A stretch of 64,000 nt of DNA from Echinicola vietnamensis DSM 17526 (GCF_000325705.1 NC_019904.1:3846001-3910000); one strand, 5' to 3'; counted from the first letter of the stretch, positions 35,877-45,265 are shown. Notes: a model not told the origin generated them from the sequence alone. Translations and numbers: made by a program.

Positions 35877-37298
35877 ATGAAAGAGATTGTAGAAGTGGTG
35901 AATAATTTGGTGTGGAGCAATGCCCTTATCGGATTGTGTTTGGCTGCAGGCGTTTACTTTTCGATCAGGACCCGATTCCTGCAAGTGACTTACCTGAAGG
36001 AAATGTTCCGCTTGCTCTTCAGGGGCGAATCATCCGAAAAAGGTGTTTCATCTTTCCAAGCTTTTGCCATTGCCATTTCTGGAAGGGTCGGTACAGGGAA
36101 TATTGCAGGTGTGGCGATGGCCATTGCCATGGGAGGCCCCGGAGCCATCTTTTGGATGTGGGTCATTGCCTTTTTGGGTGGTGCTTCCGCCTTTGTGGAA
36201 TCGACCCTGGGACAGGTCTATAAAGAAGTAAACGAGGGCCAATACCGCGGAGGTCCGGCCTATTATATCGAAAAAGGATTAGGAGTAAAATGGTATGCGA
36301 TGCTATTTGCCTTTGCCACCATCATCAGCATGACCCTGTTGATGCCCGGGGTACAGAGCAACAGCATAGCCCTCAGCGTGCAGAATGCCTTCGGCGTGCC
36401 CGTGGAATATACCGGTATGGTCATTACTTTTTTTCTGGGATTGATCATTATCGGTGGGGTAAAACGGATCTCGAAAGTAGCCGAAGTGGTGGTGCCTTTT
36501 ATGGCTGCTGCCTATATTTTGATGGCCATGGTCATCATCGGCTCCAATATCACCGAAGTACCGGCGGTTTTGACCTTGATCGTAAAATCCGCTTTTAATC
36601 TGGAGGCAGCTTTCAGTGGGGTTTTTGGGATGGCCATCGCGTGGGGAGTTAAACGCGGCATCTATTCGAATGAAGCAGGACAGGGCACCGCGCCGCATGC
36701 TGCTGCAGCGGCAGAGGTGAGCCATCCCGCCAAACAGGGGCTCGTTCAGGCTTTTTCAGTCTATGTGGACACGTTGTTCGTCTGCACGGCCACGGCATTG
36801 ATGATACTTTTTACAGGGCAATTCAATGTCGTCAACCCGGAAGGCGGGTTTATCAAAGAAAATTTACCCGGTGTGGAAGTGGGACCTGAATACACGCAGT
36901 ACGCCGTGGCCACGCATTTCCCTGATCTGGGGAGTGGATTTGTAGCGATTTCATTACTGTTTTTTGCCTTTACCACCATAATGGCCTATTACTACATCGC
37001 AGAAACCAACTTAAGTTATCTCAACCGTTTCAAGCACCGTGCGTGGAGTTTATGGGCGTTGAGGGTCATGATTTTGGCTGCTACGTTTTATGGCACCATT
37101 AAAACCGCCAAGGTCGCCTGGATGCTGGGAGATATCGGGGTGGGCCTGATGGCTTGGCTAAACGTCATCGCGATCGTATTGTTGAGAAAACCGGCCATGA
37201 AGACTTTTAATGACTACAGAAAGCAACTTAAAGCTGGAAAAGATCCCGTTTTCAAAGCCAAGGAAGCTGGAGTGGACAATGCGGACTTTTGGAAGTAA
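35877..37298 (+). CDS. Sodium:alanine symporter (AGCS family)
   Basis: 473 residues with about eleven membrane helices. SGRVGTGNIAGVAMAIAMGG, the long WMWVIAFLGGASAFVESTLG, then SNEAGQGTAPHAAAAAEVSH and QAFSVYVDTLFVCTATALMI are the AGCS (AlsT/DagA) hallmarks. It imports alanine or glycine with Na+. It is alone in its transcription unit. The C-terminal tail (about 445-473) is hydrophilic. Confidence 0.93.
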   Translation: MKEIVEVVNNLVWSNALIGLCLAAGVYFSIRTRFLQVTYLKEMFRLLFRGESSEKGVSSFQAFAIAISGRVGTGNIAGVAMAIAMGGPGAIFWMWVIAFLGGASAFVESTLGQVYKEVNEGQYRGGPAYYIEKGLGVKWYAMLFAFATIISMTLLMPGVQSNSIALSVQNAFGVPVEYTGMVITFFLGLIIIGGVKRISKVAEVVVPFMAAAYILMAMVIIGSNITEVPAVLTLIVKSAFNLEAAFSGVFGMAIAWGVKRGIYSNEAGQGTAPHAAAAAEVSHPAKQGLVQAFSVYVDTLFVCTATALMILFTGQFNVVNPEGGFIKENLPGVEVGPEYTQYAVATHFPDLGSGFVAISLLFFAFTTIMAYYYIAETNLSYLNRFKHRAWSLWALRVMILAATFYGTIKTAKVAWMLGDIGVGLMAWLNVIAIVLLRKPAMKTFNDYRKQLKAGKDPVFKAKEAGVDNADFWK

Positions 37299-37714
37299 TG
37301 GTCCCTTAAGACGCGGTGAGGAAACAACGAAGGGATCTCGGCATTTGGAAAAGAGGTTACGACTTCATTTGGCTGTCGCTTGGTTTGTAATGAGGTGGAT
37401 GAAACCGTCATCGCGAACGAAATGGTGATGAAGTGAGGTGATCTGTTCTTTTAAAGAATAGAGGGGCAGGTCATATTTCTGGAGGGTGATAAATTACGTT
37501 ATTTATCTGTGGTTTTACCATTAAGTAAACTGCCGGTCCCCAACTTTTACGCTTGTTCAAGAATAGGCCACTTCGTCAATTTTCCACGCACTGATGGACT
37601 CAAGGAAGCTATTCTCACTTGAACTTTTAAAAAAACCAGCTACTCCCGGATCAAGCAGAAAAGATGGGGGGTGGCCTATTTTGATGGGTAAATATGTTCT
37701 TCGCCACCTTTGGT
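37299..37714. other. Gene-free stretch with REP-like fragments
   Basis: 416 bases after the symporter gene. It holds imperfect repeats such as GTCATCGCGAACGAAATGG and AGTGAGGTGATCTGTTC that resemble dispersed intergenic repeats of Bacteroidota. No coding frame is credible. Confidence 0.4.
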
Positions 37715-37975
37715 TGCTATTTGGCCACGGATGAACGCTGATAAACACAGATAGGATGCTTAAGGCGTTGCAAATCCGTGGTATGGTGTATGATGTAACC
37801 TCGAAAGTTAGCCCCAATAGGGGCGGCACATTCATAGCCATGGGTGAAGCCCATGGTAAATTACCCCCTTCAACGTTTTCCGTTTTAGCCGCATTGACCA
37901 CCCTATTCTCCACCACTTCCCGCTAAAACCCATTCGAGCGGATGGAGGAAAAGCATCGTTTTAGGGGATCAAGCA
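37715..37975. repeat. Repeat module B, partial copy
   Basis: TTGCTATTTGGCCACGGATG through GGCGGCACATTCATAGCCAT, GGGTGAAGCCCATGG and GGAGGAAAAGCATCGTTTTA. The same order occurs at about 38575-38830 and 39463-39720 inside the 872-bp units, at roughly 90% identity. Contains nested hairpins (AGCCCCAATAGGGGC, CCATGGGTGAAGCCCATGG). Confidence 0.75.
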
Positions 37976-38020
37976 GAAAAGATGGGGGGGTAGCCTGTTT
38001 CGATGGGTAAATGTTCTTCG

Positions 38021-38892
38021 CCACCTTTGGTTGCTATTTGGCCACGGATGAACACTGATGTGCACAGATAGGATGCTTAAACCATTGCAAATCTGTGTTG
38101 ATCCCTTTTATCCGTGACTTGAAATGAGATTAACATTTACCTGGGACATGCATTTGGCTATGAAGAGGGTTCCTCGGCAAAGCTTGGCTTCTTCCGGTTC
38201 AGATCAGAAATATTCCTTGATCCCAATTAGCATCAGGACGGTGTTTACCGAAGTGCTGAGCTAGGCTTTCAGCCTGAAAAGGAAGAGATTATGGCGACTA
38301 CACCCCAAGGCCTTGCCTTGGGCTAGGATGATGAAAGGCTTTCAGCCTTCGGTTCCTGCATGGGTTTTGGGGACTGGCAGGTGGCCAAATGGTAATACCA
38401 CGCATAAATAAGCAAGCCGCAACCTCCCATATTCACCCAGTGGATGCTGCAATCTAGGCCTAAAGGAAAATAATTCTTAGTGCCTTTGAGCCTTGGTGGC
38501 TATCATTGTTCCGATAACCAAAGAAACTTATCGCCTCCAATAATATAGGTTGATCCACCAATGTATTTACCACCTTTGGTTGCGCTTTGCCACGGATGAA
38601 CGCTGATAAACACAGATAGGATGCTTAAGAAATGGCAAATCCCTGGTATCGTGTATAATGTAACCTCGAAAGCCAGCCCCAGAGGGGCGACACATTCATA
38701 GCCATAGGTGAAGCCCATGGTAAATTACCCCCTTCAACGTTTTCCGTTTTAGCCGCATTGACCGCCCTATTCTCCACCAGTTCCCGCTAAAACCCATTCG
38801 TGCGGATGGAGGAAAAGCATCGTTTTAGCGGTGTGAAATTTTCTTTCATAAGACCATGTCGAAAATTATCACCCAGAAATATTGCTTGATCC
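38021..38892. repeat. 872-bp tandem duplication, unit 1
   Basis: Starts CTTTGGTTGCTATTTGGCCA and ends AGAAATATTGCTTGATCC. It recurs 888 bases further right with only scattered substitutions. It contains two GGCCACGGATGAACA-type motifs, several palindromes (GGCTTTCAGCCT, CCAAGGCCTTGCCTTGG) and module B. No gene. Confidence 0.9.
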
Positions 38893-38908
38893 ATTATACC
38901 TGCGCTTG

Positions 38909-39780
38909 CCATCTTTGGTTGCTATTTGGCCACGGATGAACACTGATGTGCACAGATAGGATGCTTAAACCATTGCAAATCTGTGTTGACCCCTTTTATC
39001 CGTGACTTGAAATGAGATTAACATTTACCTGGGACATGCCTTTGGCTATGAAGAGGGTTCCTCGGCAAAGCTTGGCTTCTTCCAGTTCAGATCAGAAATA
39101 TTCCTTGATCCCAATTAGCATCAGGACGGTGTTTACCGAAGTGCTGAGCTAGGCTTTCAGCCTGAAAAGGAAGAGATTATGGCGACTACACCCCAAGGCC
39201 TTGCCTTGGGCTAGGATGATGAAAGGCTTTCAGCCTTCGGTTCCTGCATGGGTTTTGGGGACTGGCAGGTGGCCAAATGGTAATACCACGCATAAATAAG
39301 CAAGCCGCAACCTCCCATATTCACCCAGTGGATGCTGCAATCTAGGCCTAAAGGAAAATAATTCTTAGTGCCTTTGAGCCTTGGTGGCTATCATTGTTCC
39401 GATAACCAAAGAAATTTATCGCCTCCAATAATATAGGTTGATCCACCAATGTATTTACCACCTTTGGTTGCGCTTTGCCACGGATGAACGCTGATAAACA
39501 CAGATAGGATGCTTAAGAAATGGCAAATCCCTGGTATCGTGTATAATGTAACCTCGAAAGCCAGCCCCAGAGGGGCGACACATTCATAGCCATGGGTGAA
39601 GTCCATGGTAAATTACCCCATTCAACGTTTTCCGTTTTAGCCGCATTGACCGCCCTATTCTCCATGACTTCCCGCTAAAACCCATTCGAGCGGATGGAGG
39701 AAAAGCATCGTTTTAGCGGTTTGAAATTTTCTTTTGTAAGACCATGTCGAAAATCATCCCCCAGAAATATTGCTTGATCC
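38909..39780. repeat. 872-bp tandem duplication, unit 2
   Basis: Near-identical to 38021-38892, separated from it by 16 bases (ATTATACCTGCGCTTG). It ends exactly at the base before the stop codon of the VOC gene. High identity implies a recent duplication or gene conversion. Confidence 0.9.
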
Positions 39781-40170
39781 CTACTCCCAAATTCCCTTCG
39801 GGACGATTTCCAAGACATGCCCAAAGGGATCTTCAAAATAGCAGCTTTCCAATCCGTCTTTCCACTCTTGTTCGTGGGTGATGATGATGCCTTGCTCGAT
39901 CAAGGCTGCTTTGCTTTCGGGATAAGCACTGGCTTCTACCTCAAAGGCAATGTGTTGTTTGCCATGGGCAAAATGGGGCGGCAGCACTTGTTCGTTTTGG
40001 GTAGTTTCCGGGACAAAGCACAGCAGGACGGAGGTGCCACACCTGAAAAAAATATGCCGGCCTTTCTCCTTGGAAATCACCGGCATCTTAAGTTTTTTAT
40101 GATAGAAATCTTCTGCCTGATCCAGGTCAGGGATATAAAGACACGTTTCTTTTATTTGTGAAAATTCCAT
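39781..40170 (-). CDS. VOC family (glyoxalase/bleomycin-resistance-like) protein
   Basis: 129 residues, the length of a single VOC unit with two beta-alpha-beta-beta-beta modules. The N-terminal ETCLYIPDLDQAEDFYHKKL and C-terminal YFEDPFGHVLEIVP are typical. Possible metal ligands are in HIAFEVEA and the final Glu of HVLEIVP. Substrate unknown; members include glyoxalase I, dioxygenases and drug-binding proteins. It is single and abuts the 872-bp repeat. Confidence 0.9.
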   Translation of the reverse strand: MEFSQIKETCLYIPDLDQAEDFYHKKLKMPVISKEKGRHIFFRCGTSVLLCFVPETTQNEQVLPPHFAHGKQHIAFEVEASAYPESKAALIEQGIIITHEQEWKDGLESCYFEDPFGHVLEIVPKGIWE

Positions 40171-40243
40171 AACGTGAAGATAACCAAAACGATGGGATTT
40201 TCATCAACCACATCCTGATGCAAAGCCTTATCGCATTAAGGGA

Positions 40244-41470
40244 TTAACCTAAATGGACATTTTCCAGCTTTTGGATGCTGTCAAGGATGCGTTCTTGACG
40301 GACGGAGCCGTTAAGTGCGATTATGGAAACGTTATTGGCTTCTATGGCAGGAAGGTGTTTGATTAGATCTTCTGTAGCGAGCGTGCAGATCGACCAGTAC
40401 CGTTCTTGGGCCTGATGGATGGTGGCTTGCCCGATCAGTGGGGCCAGCGCATCAGCAGTGTCAGCACTGACGATGACTTCCAAGGATGCGGTGAGCGGTT
40501 TTTCGCGCTTGATTTTCGCTCCTTGCAGTTTGTCATAGCTATAGGCGTAGCCTTTTATGGCTTTGGTCAGGTCCGCATAAACGGAAGCGCCCGTGGGCAG
40601 ACTGCCTGCACCTTTTCCTTGAAAAAACTGCTCACCCAAATTGTGGGAAGTGACTTTTGCTGCATTGTATTCATTTTCTACCAAGAACAATGGATCACTT
40701 TCTCCCACCAAAGCGGGGAGGATATACATGCTCAATCCGTCTTGGCTCCTTTGTACCGTGGCGATCAGCTTGATCTTCAGGCCAAGGGACTTGGCCAAGG
40801 CCACATCCTCTGCATGAACATGCTGTACCCCAATGGTCAGGATTTCATTTTCAGGAATGTACCTTCCAAAGGCATGGAGGCTAAGGATGGTCAATTTGCT
40901 GCTGACATCGCTTCCATTAATGTCCAAGGTAGGATCTGCTTCGGCAAAGCCTTTTTCCTGTGCCAGCTTTACGGCATCCGACAGGCTGAGGTCATCCTGG
41001 AACAACCGGGAAAGGATGTAGTTTGACGAACCGTTGAGGATGCCTTGGAGCTTGCTGATGTGATCACCCGCAAAATGGCAATCGAGGCACGTGATGATCG
41101 GAATGCCTGCGGCGGCAGAGGCTTCATAGAGAAGACTGCCTCCATAGCTTTTCTCCAATTCCAGTAGCTCAGGAAGGTGGGCGGCAAGCATCTTTTTATT
41201 GGCAGAGATGACCTTCTTTCCTGATTTCAACAGGCTGCTGACATAATCATAGGCCTGAATGGGATCAGAGATCAGCTCTATTCCAATGTCATGCGGGGTG
41301 TTTAAAATGTCCTTTGGGTCAAAGGATAATTGGAGCGAATGGGGCCTTTCTTTATTCTTATTTTGTACGACAATCGTTTCGGGCAGAAGCGATGGGCGGT
41401 CATTTTTAGCGATTTCATAATAGCCTTGTCCGACCACTCCAAAGCCAAACAGTCCAATGCGGTTAGTCAT
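40244..41470 (-). CDS. hom: Homoserine dehydrogenase
   Basis: 408 residues. Rossmann motif GLFGFGVVGQG at 6-16. SANKKMLAAHLPEL contains the catalytic Lys region. GILNGSSNYILSRL and EADPTLDINGSDVSSKLTIL are family signatures for substrate binding. It reduces aspartate semialdehyde to homoserine with NAD(P)H. The C-terminal region (about 320-408) may be a small regulatory domain. Its start overlaps the metX stop by 8 bases, so it is translated from the metX mRNA under SAM-I control. Confidence 0.94.
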   Translation of the reverse strand: MTNRIGLFGFGVVGQGYYEIAKNDRPSLLPETIVVQNKNKERPHSLQLSFDPKDILNTPHDIGIELISDPIQAYDYVSSLLKSGKKVISANKKMLAAHLPELLELEKSYGGSLLYEASAAAGIPIITCLDCHFAGDHISKLQGILNGSSNYILSRLFQDDLSLSDAVKLAQEKGFAEADPTLDINGSDVSSKLTILSLHAFGRYIPENEILTIGVQHVHAEDVALAKSLGLKIKLIATVQRSQDGLSMYILPALVGESDPLFLVENEYNAAKVTSHNLGEQFFQGKGAGSLPTGASVYADLTKAIKGYAYSYDKLQGAKIKREKPLTASLEVIVSADTADALAPLIGQATIHQAQERYWSICTLATEDLIKHLPAIEANNVSIIALNGSVRQERILDSIQKLENVHLG

Positions 41471-42518
41471 TGTTTTCCAAGTAAAAAGATGTTAGAATAT
41501 AATTTAATTGTTCGTTTTCTACCAAAAAGGCATCATGTCCATAGATGGAAGAAATCTCTCTGTAGGTGCCGTTAGGGACATTTTTGCTGATAAACTGGGA
41601 CTCTTCTTTGGTAAACAGCAAATCGGTATTGATGCCGATAGAGAGCACTTTTGCTTTGATTGCTGACAGGGCTTTGGCGGTTCCTCCTCTGCCTCTGCCC
41701 AGGTCATGGCTGTCCATGGCTTTGGTGAGTACCCAGTAGGAGAGGGCATTGAAGCGGTTGGAAAGCTTTTGACCTTGGTAGCGCAAATACGAACTTACCC
41801 GAAAGTGATCCGTTTTTTCTTCTGTTTCAGCTTGGCTGGCATGAAAGATATCTTGGTGCCGGTAGCTGAGCATTCCGATGGCACGAGCTGCTTCCAAGCC
41901 TTTTTTGCCGGCGTCCGGTGAGTTCTGTCCCCAGGTGCTATCGGATTCTATGGCCATTCTTTGGGCTTCATTAAAGCCAATGGTCCACGGGGAAGTCTTG
42001 GCATTGGAAGCGACAATGATGGTCTTTTTCACTTGCTCCTGTAGGTTATATGACCATTCCAAGGCGACTTGTCCACCAAGCGAGCCCCCGATGATGGTGT
42101 CAATTTGCTGGATACCCAAATGTTGCCGCAACCGGTCAAAGGCCTTGGCCATGTCCCGGGTGGAGAGGTTTGGGAAATCGTAATAATACGGTTTGCCGGT
42201 TTTGGGATTATCGCTAAGGGGCTGGGTAGAGCCATAGCAAGATCCTAGCAGGTTAGCACAGACAATAAAATATTTGGTAGGGTCAAAAAACTTGTCTTCT
42301 CCCACGAGACCACTCCACCATTCGTGTACATTGGCGTCGCCGGTAAGCGCATGCAAGATCCAGATGACATTGTCTTTTTTAGGCGTCAAATGCCCTTGAG
42401 TGGTATAGCTAATCTCAAATCCTGGTAGTGATTCTCCTGATTCGAGATTTAATTCCTCTTCACAGTGGAATGTTTCCTGTGTCATATCGGTAATCAGATA
42501 CGGTGATGTTAGATTCAT
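41463..42518 (-). CDS. metX: Homoserine O-acetyltransferase
   Basis: 351 residues, alpha/beta-hydrolase fold. Catalytic triad Ser146 (GGSLGG), Asp299 (NTDLLF) and His328 (YGHDAF); HALTGDANVHEWW and NLLGSCYGSTQP are MetX signatures. It activates homoserine as O-acetylhomoserine for methionine synthesis. First gene of the metX-hom operon with a 230-base leader behind a SAM-I riboswitch. Confidence 0.95.
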   Translation of the reverse strand: MNLTSPYLITDMTQETFHCEEELNLESGESLPGFEISYTTQGHLTPKKDNVIWILHALTGDANVHEWWSGLVGEDKFFDPTKYFIVCANLLGSCYGSTQPLSDNPKTGKPYYYDFPNLSTRDMAKAFDRLRQHLGIQQIDTIIGGSLGGQVALEWSYNLQEQVKKTIIVASNAKTSPWTIGFNEAQRMAIESDSTWGQNSPDAGKKGLEAARAIGMLSYRHQDIFHASQAETEEKTDHFRVSSYLRYQGQKLSNRFNALSYWVLTKAMDSHDLGRGRGGTAKALSAIKAKVLSIGINTDLLFTKEESQFISKNVPNGTYREISSIYGHDAFLVENEQLNYILTSFYLENND

Positions 42519-42587
42519 TTTACTCTTTGTTTAGCGTTGACTTCGGCCAACTGGGATCATCAAGAATGGGAATAAAAGCAAGTAAAG

Positions 42588-42604
42588 ACGCCCGAAACGG
42601 GCAA
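42588..42604 (-). promoter_or_regulatory. Leader hairpin downstream of the riboswitch
   Basis: GCCCGAAACGGGC (42590-42602) forms a short GC-rich hairpin. On the minus strand it is followed by GTCTTTACTTGCTTTT, a weak T-rich tail. It could be the expression-platform terminator of the SAM-I switch or a ribosome-access hairpin. Confidence 0.35.
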
Positions 42605-42748
42605 AATAGGAGGGTGCTTAGTTGCACATGCACATTCGTTGATGCAAGGCACTTTCCCTTTGGATAAAAATTAATTCGATGATGCTTTGTGTGTGAAGTT
42701 GTATTGCTGTGTGTATCCTTTTTATAAAATTCATTGTTTAAGAATTTA

Positions 42749-42847
42749 TATTTCCAAATGCGGATATTCACATTCGGCAGGAATTGGCACCTTGGATTTT
42801 CCAGGTTGCCAGAGGGTCTACGAGCCTGTCTCTCACCTCTTCTGTAT
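42749..42847 (-). promoter_or_regulatory. SAM-I (S-box) riboswitch
   Basis: Minus strand: GAGGTGAGAGACAGGCTCG, TAGACCCTCTGGCAACCTGG then AAAATCCAAGGTGCCAATTC CTGC. CTCTGGCAACC and GGTGCCAATTCCTGC are the near-invariant core of S-box RNAs, and the closing helix is present. It senses S-adenosylmethionine and should switch off metX-hom when SAM is high. It lies about 230 bases upstream of metX. Confidence 0.92.
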
Positions 42848-43071
42848 AAATCCTTGTACTTTTAAAAAGTAAAGGATAGCACAAAGTAACAATCCAATTT
42901 TTGAATTTGCAAGTATTCGAAAAAGAGTTTTTTAAAAATTAAAGCGATCATAAAACCCTATAAAATCGATAGAGAATACTGTTTTTAGGTTTCTGGCTCA
43001 AAGGATATACCGAAAAGCGTAATTAGAAGGGGTGTTGAGCCGAAAGGTATCGAAAGCGTTTTGCAAGGTAT
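42848..43071. other. Intergenic region with probable metX promoter
   Basis: About 220 AT-rich bases between the riboswitch and the terminator of the next gene. A minus-strand TTACTTTG near 42880 is a weak promoter match at a suitable distance. No gene. Confidence 0.35.
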
Positions 43072-43105
43072 AAAAAAAGGTGGCTGAGGACATCAGCACA
43101 CCTTT
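43072..43105 (-). terminator. Terminator of the beta-propeller lipoprotein gene
   Basis: Minus strand: AAAGGTGTGCTGA-TGTCC-TCAGCCACCTTT followed by a T run (A run at 43072-43078 on the plus strand). It lies 75 bases past the stop at 43180. Confidence 0.75.
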
Positions 43106-43179
43106 AGAAGTAGTAGAGTAAGTAGTTTCTTAATATTGTTTGACCTGCGATCAAATCGCGTATGGATTAGGTGATGGGT

Positions 43180-44202
43180 TTAATCTTCATAGTAATAAAC
43201 GGCAGATGCACCTGCTACGTCTTGGCTAAAGGCTGGTGAAGGGTTGCCGTTGGTGGAGAAGTAATCATATACCAATACTCTACCGCCTCCATTTGCTCTT
43301 TCGGCGACGAAGATCATTTTGCTGTCTTCGCTGTAGGCCACATCTACTGGATTGCCCAACATGGTGTTGTTACCTTCTATCCGGGCCTGCGCAGCCATAG
43401 CAATAGTTCCTCCGTCTGTGGTGCCGTTTAGGGTACTGGTGAAGTCAGTAATGATCACCAAGCCACCGTCACTGTCTGAAGAGGCATCACCAATGTCGGT
43501 GAGGACCATCAGGTCATCTTCCATGGAATAGGTCAACCCGTGTGTTCTGCCCAGACCTTCGATGGTCACACGCTTATCGGGGCTGATCATGCCGTCTGTA
43601 TTGGCCATGAAGTTGTTGAACACTGCCAAGTCAGCGGTTTTGTCCACGACGGCATAGAGCGTATTGCCCTCTAGGTGAATGCCCCAAAGTGCAAAGTCCA
43701 CTTCATAAGTGTTTTGTAGCGTGAAGCCGTTGTTGGTTTTCTGATAGACATATAAGCTGCTTTGGTTGCCATTTGCCTCTACAGGTGACTCTGCCACGAC
43801 GACCATATCATTCATGACGGCTATTTCGCGTCCACTGACAAAAGTCCCCGATCCGGATAGTCCCAAAGAAATGGACAGGCCGTTATCCATCTTGGCCGCC
43901 ATGATATCAGCATAAACATTCAGGGAATTGTCTGATCGAACCAACTGGATGATTTCGTCATTTTTATCATCGTAGTAGATGCCGTCAGCATCCGCTCCTG
44001 CTGAAGCAAAGGTACTGCTGCTGACATCGGATGACGAGAAATCCATGACCGTGATCATGCCGCTGGTATTGCTGGAAACAAATAACGATGCCACATCGTT
44101 TTCGGGCATGTCCATGTCCTCATCATTGTCACAGGCAAAAAAGCCAAATGCGGGTAGTACAATGAGTGTCGTCTTTAAAATAGTGTTTGTTAAAGTTTTC
44201 AT
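43180..44202 (-). CDS. Beta-propeller-like lipoprotein, function unknown
   Basis: 340 residues. Signal peptide with lipobox FFAC (Cys24), then an acidic DNDEDMDMPEND linker. The rest is a series of beta repeats, such as VASLFVSSNTSGMITVMDFS, GLSGSGTFVSGREIAVMNDM and VDVAYSEDSKMIFVAERANG, matching the sevenfold-propeller type with cell-surface exposure. Similar proteins often bind ligands or partners. No named family is certain. Single gene with its own promoter motif and terminator. Confidence 0.8.
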   Translation of the reverse strand: MKTLTNTILKTTLIVLPAFGFFACDNDEDMDMPENDVASLFVSSNTSGMITVMDFSSSDVSSSTFASAGADADGIYYDDKNDEIIQLVRSDNSLNVYADIMAAKMDNGLSISLGLSGSGTFVSGREIAVMNDMVVVAESPVEANGNQSSLYVYQKTNNGFTLQNTYEVDFALWGIHLEGNTLYAVVDKTADLAVFNNFMANTDGMISPDKRVTIEGLGRTHGLTYSMEDDLMVLTDIGDASSDSDGGLVIITDFTSTLNGTTDGGTIAMAAQARIEGNNTMLGNPVDVAYSEDSKMIFVAERANGGGRVLVYDYFSTNGNPSPAFSQDVAGASAVYYYED

Positions 44203-44273
44203 AAGATAGTGCGTTGTGATTTATGAAAACTATATACGACCTGGATAGATGAACTGGATCAGCGTAATGGCAT

Positions 44274-44281
44274 CAAAAGTA
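44274..44281 (-). promoter_or_regulatory. -7 promoter element of the lipoprotein gene
   Basis: TACTTTTG on the minus strand matches TAnnTTTG exactly, 72 bases upstream of the start. The -33 position reads TTTACA, a partial match. Confidence 0.5.
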
Positions 44282-44399
44282 GATTAAATAGGGAAATATG
44301 TGTGTAAAAGTGACGGAACTTTAAATAAACAACCGGACAATTATTCAAAAAGTGATTACTGTGTGGCGGAAAGCGTTTCAGTATTGGGCGCTTATTAGG

Positions 44400-44950
44400 A
44401 GCCTACGCTGCATCCGATATGGGACCTGAAGTGAAGTTCCAACCGTGCCACTGGCACACCTTTGGAAGGTTGAGGAGAGAGCTTAAGTTCCTGCGGATGA
44501 ATCTGCAGGTTAAAAAATTTATCGTGCCGCAGGCACTTTGCCCCAATTTGTATATTGGAAACCGCAGTAGCCTATTTTGCCGAATGGCGGAATAGGCTGA
44601 AGAATGAGAATGAGTTGTTGATTTGGATCGTACAAGCCGTCGCAGCTATCTGCTCATGTATAGTGGTTGGCTTGGTTGAGATTACACCCTGAATATGCGT
44701 TGGCAACTGAGCATCTTGCCTAATCCGCCTTTGGCGGAGGGTCATATAGAAGTTGCAGGTGACAACCTGCATCCAAAAATGATTACGGACAAAAGGGTAA
44801 GTTCCGTAGGAACGGCAGATATAAATGCAAATAGGAACATTTTTTTTTAAGTCGTTTGTCCTGGGGAGGAAGCCCATCGCTTTAACAGTATGAAATTTTC
44901 TTTTAAAAGACCATGTCAAAATTAGCTTCTCGGAAATATTGCTTGATCCC
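44400..44950 (-). repeat. Composite palindrome-rich repeat, copy B (inverted)
   Basis: Reverse complement of the block at 906-1430: it carries GTGCCACTGGCAC, CCTGCGGATGAATCTGCAGG, CCGCCTTTGGCGG, GCAGGTGACAACCTGC and TTCCGTAGGAAC in the mirrored order. It ends with AAAGACCATGTC and GAAATATTGCTTGATCC, a module also found at the ends of both 872-bp units. Confidence 0.75.
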
Positions 44951-44980
44951 CGCTTGATCCGAAATCGGGTTAGTAGATAG

Positions 44981-45021
44981 GGACAAAAAAAGTCAGGCCG
45001 GGAGTTTTATCCGGCCTGACT
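44981..45021 (-). terminator. Terminator of the bTHX gene
   Basis: AGTCAGGCCGG and CCGGCCTGACT form a perfect 11-bp stem with a 9-base loop. The minus-strand T run (plus-strand AAAAAAA) follows. It is 24 bases past the bTHX stop. Confidence 0.85.
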
Positions 45022-45044
45022 TCTAATTTTTAGCAATATAAACC

Positions 45045-45167
45045 TTACTTGGTGGCTTGCGATTGCTCTTTTTTCGTAGCGATATTTTGATTTTTTCGTG
45101 GTCTGCTTTTACCAAAGGTTCCGTTGTGGATTTTACCTCTTTTGGATTTCATATCTCCTTTGCCCAT
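45045..45167 (-). CDS. Small ribosomal subunit protein bTHX
   Basis: 40 residues starting MGKGDMKSKRGKIHNGTFGK then SRPRK. The opening MGKGD.KS.RGKI..G..G..RPRK is the bTHX (THX) signature, a very small basic protein bound in the head of the 30S subunit. The C-terminal half (NQNIATKKEQSQATK) is a family-variable tail. AT-rich leader upstream and a strong terminator downstream. Confidence 0.88.
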   Translation of the reverse strand: MGKGDMKSKRGKIHNGTFGKSRPRKNQNIATKKEQSQATK

Positions 45168-45265
45168 ATTTTTATGATTTTTACGGTTTAAGAATTTATT
45201 TCATCTATAAATGCTAAGGTAATAGTCATAAAAGAGAACAACAAATGAGCTATGGATAGATCTGT

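Noticed and set aside
37557..39606. Repeated minus frames with SFISVHPW motifs (71-119 codons)
   Set aside because: They occur only within the tandem DNA repeats, translate hairpins, and have no homology pattern of a protein.
42520..42771. 83-codon frame in the metX leader
   Set aside because: It overlaps the SAM-I riboswitch and reads through the leader hairpin; it is better explained as non-coding leader.
44572..44919. 115-codon minus frame similar to one at 966-1331
   Set aside because: The similarity is at DNA level between the two inverted repeat copies; reading frames shift between them.
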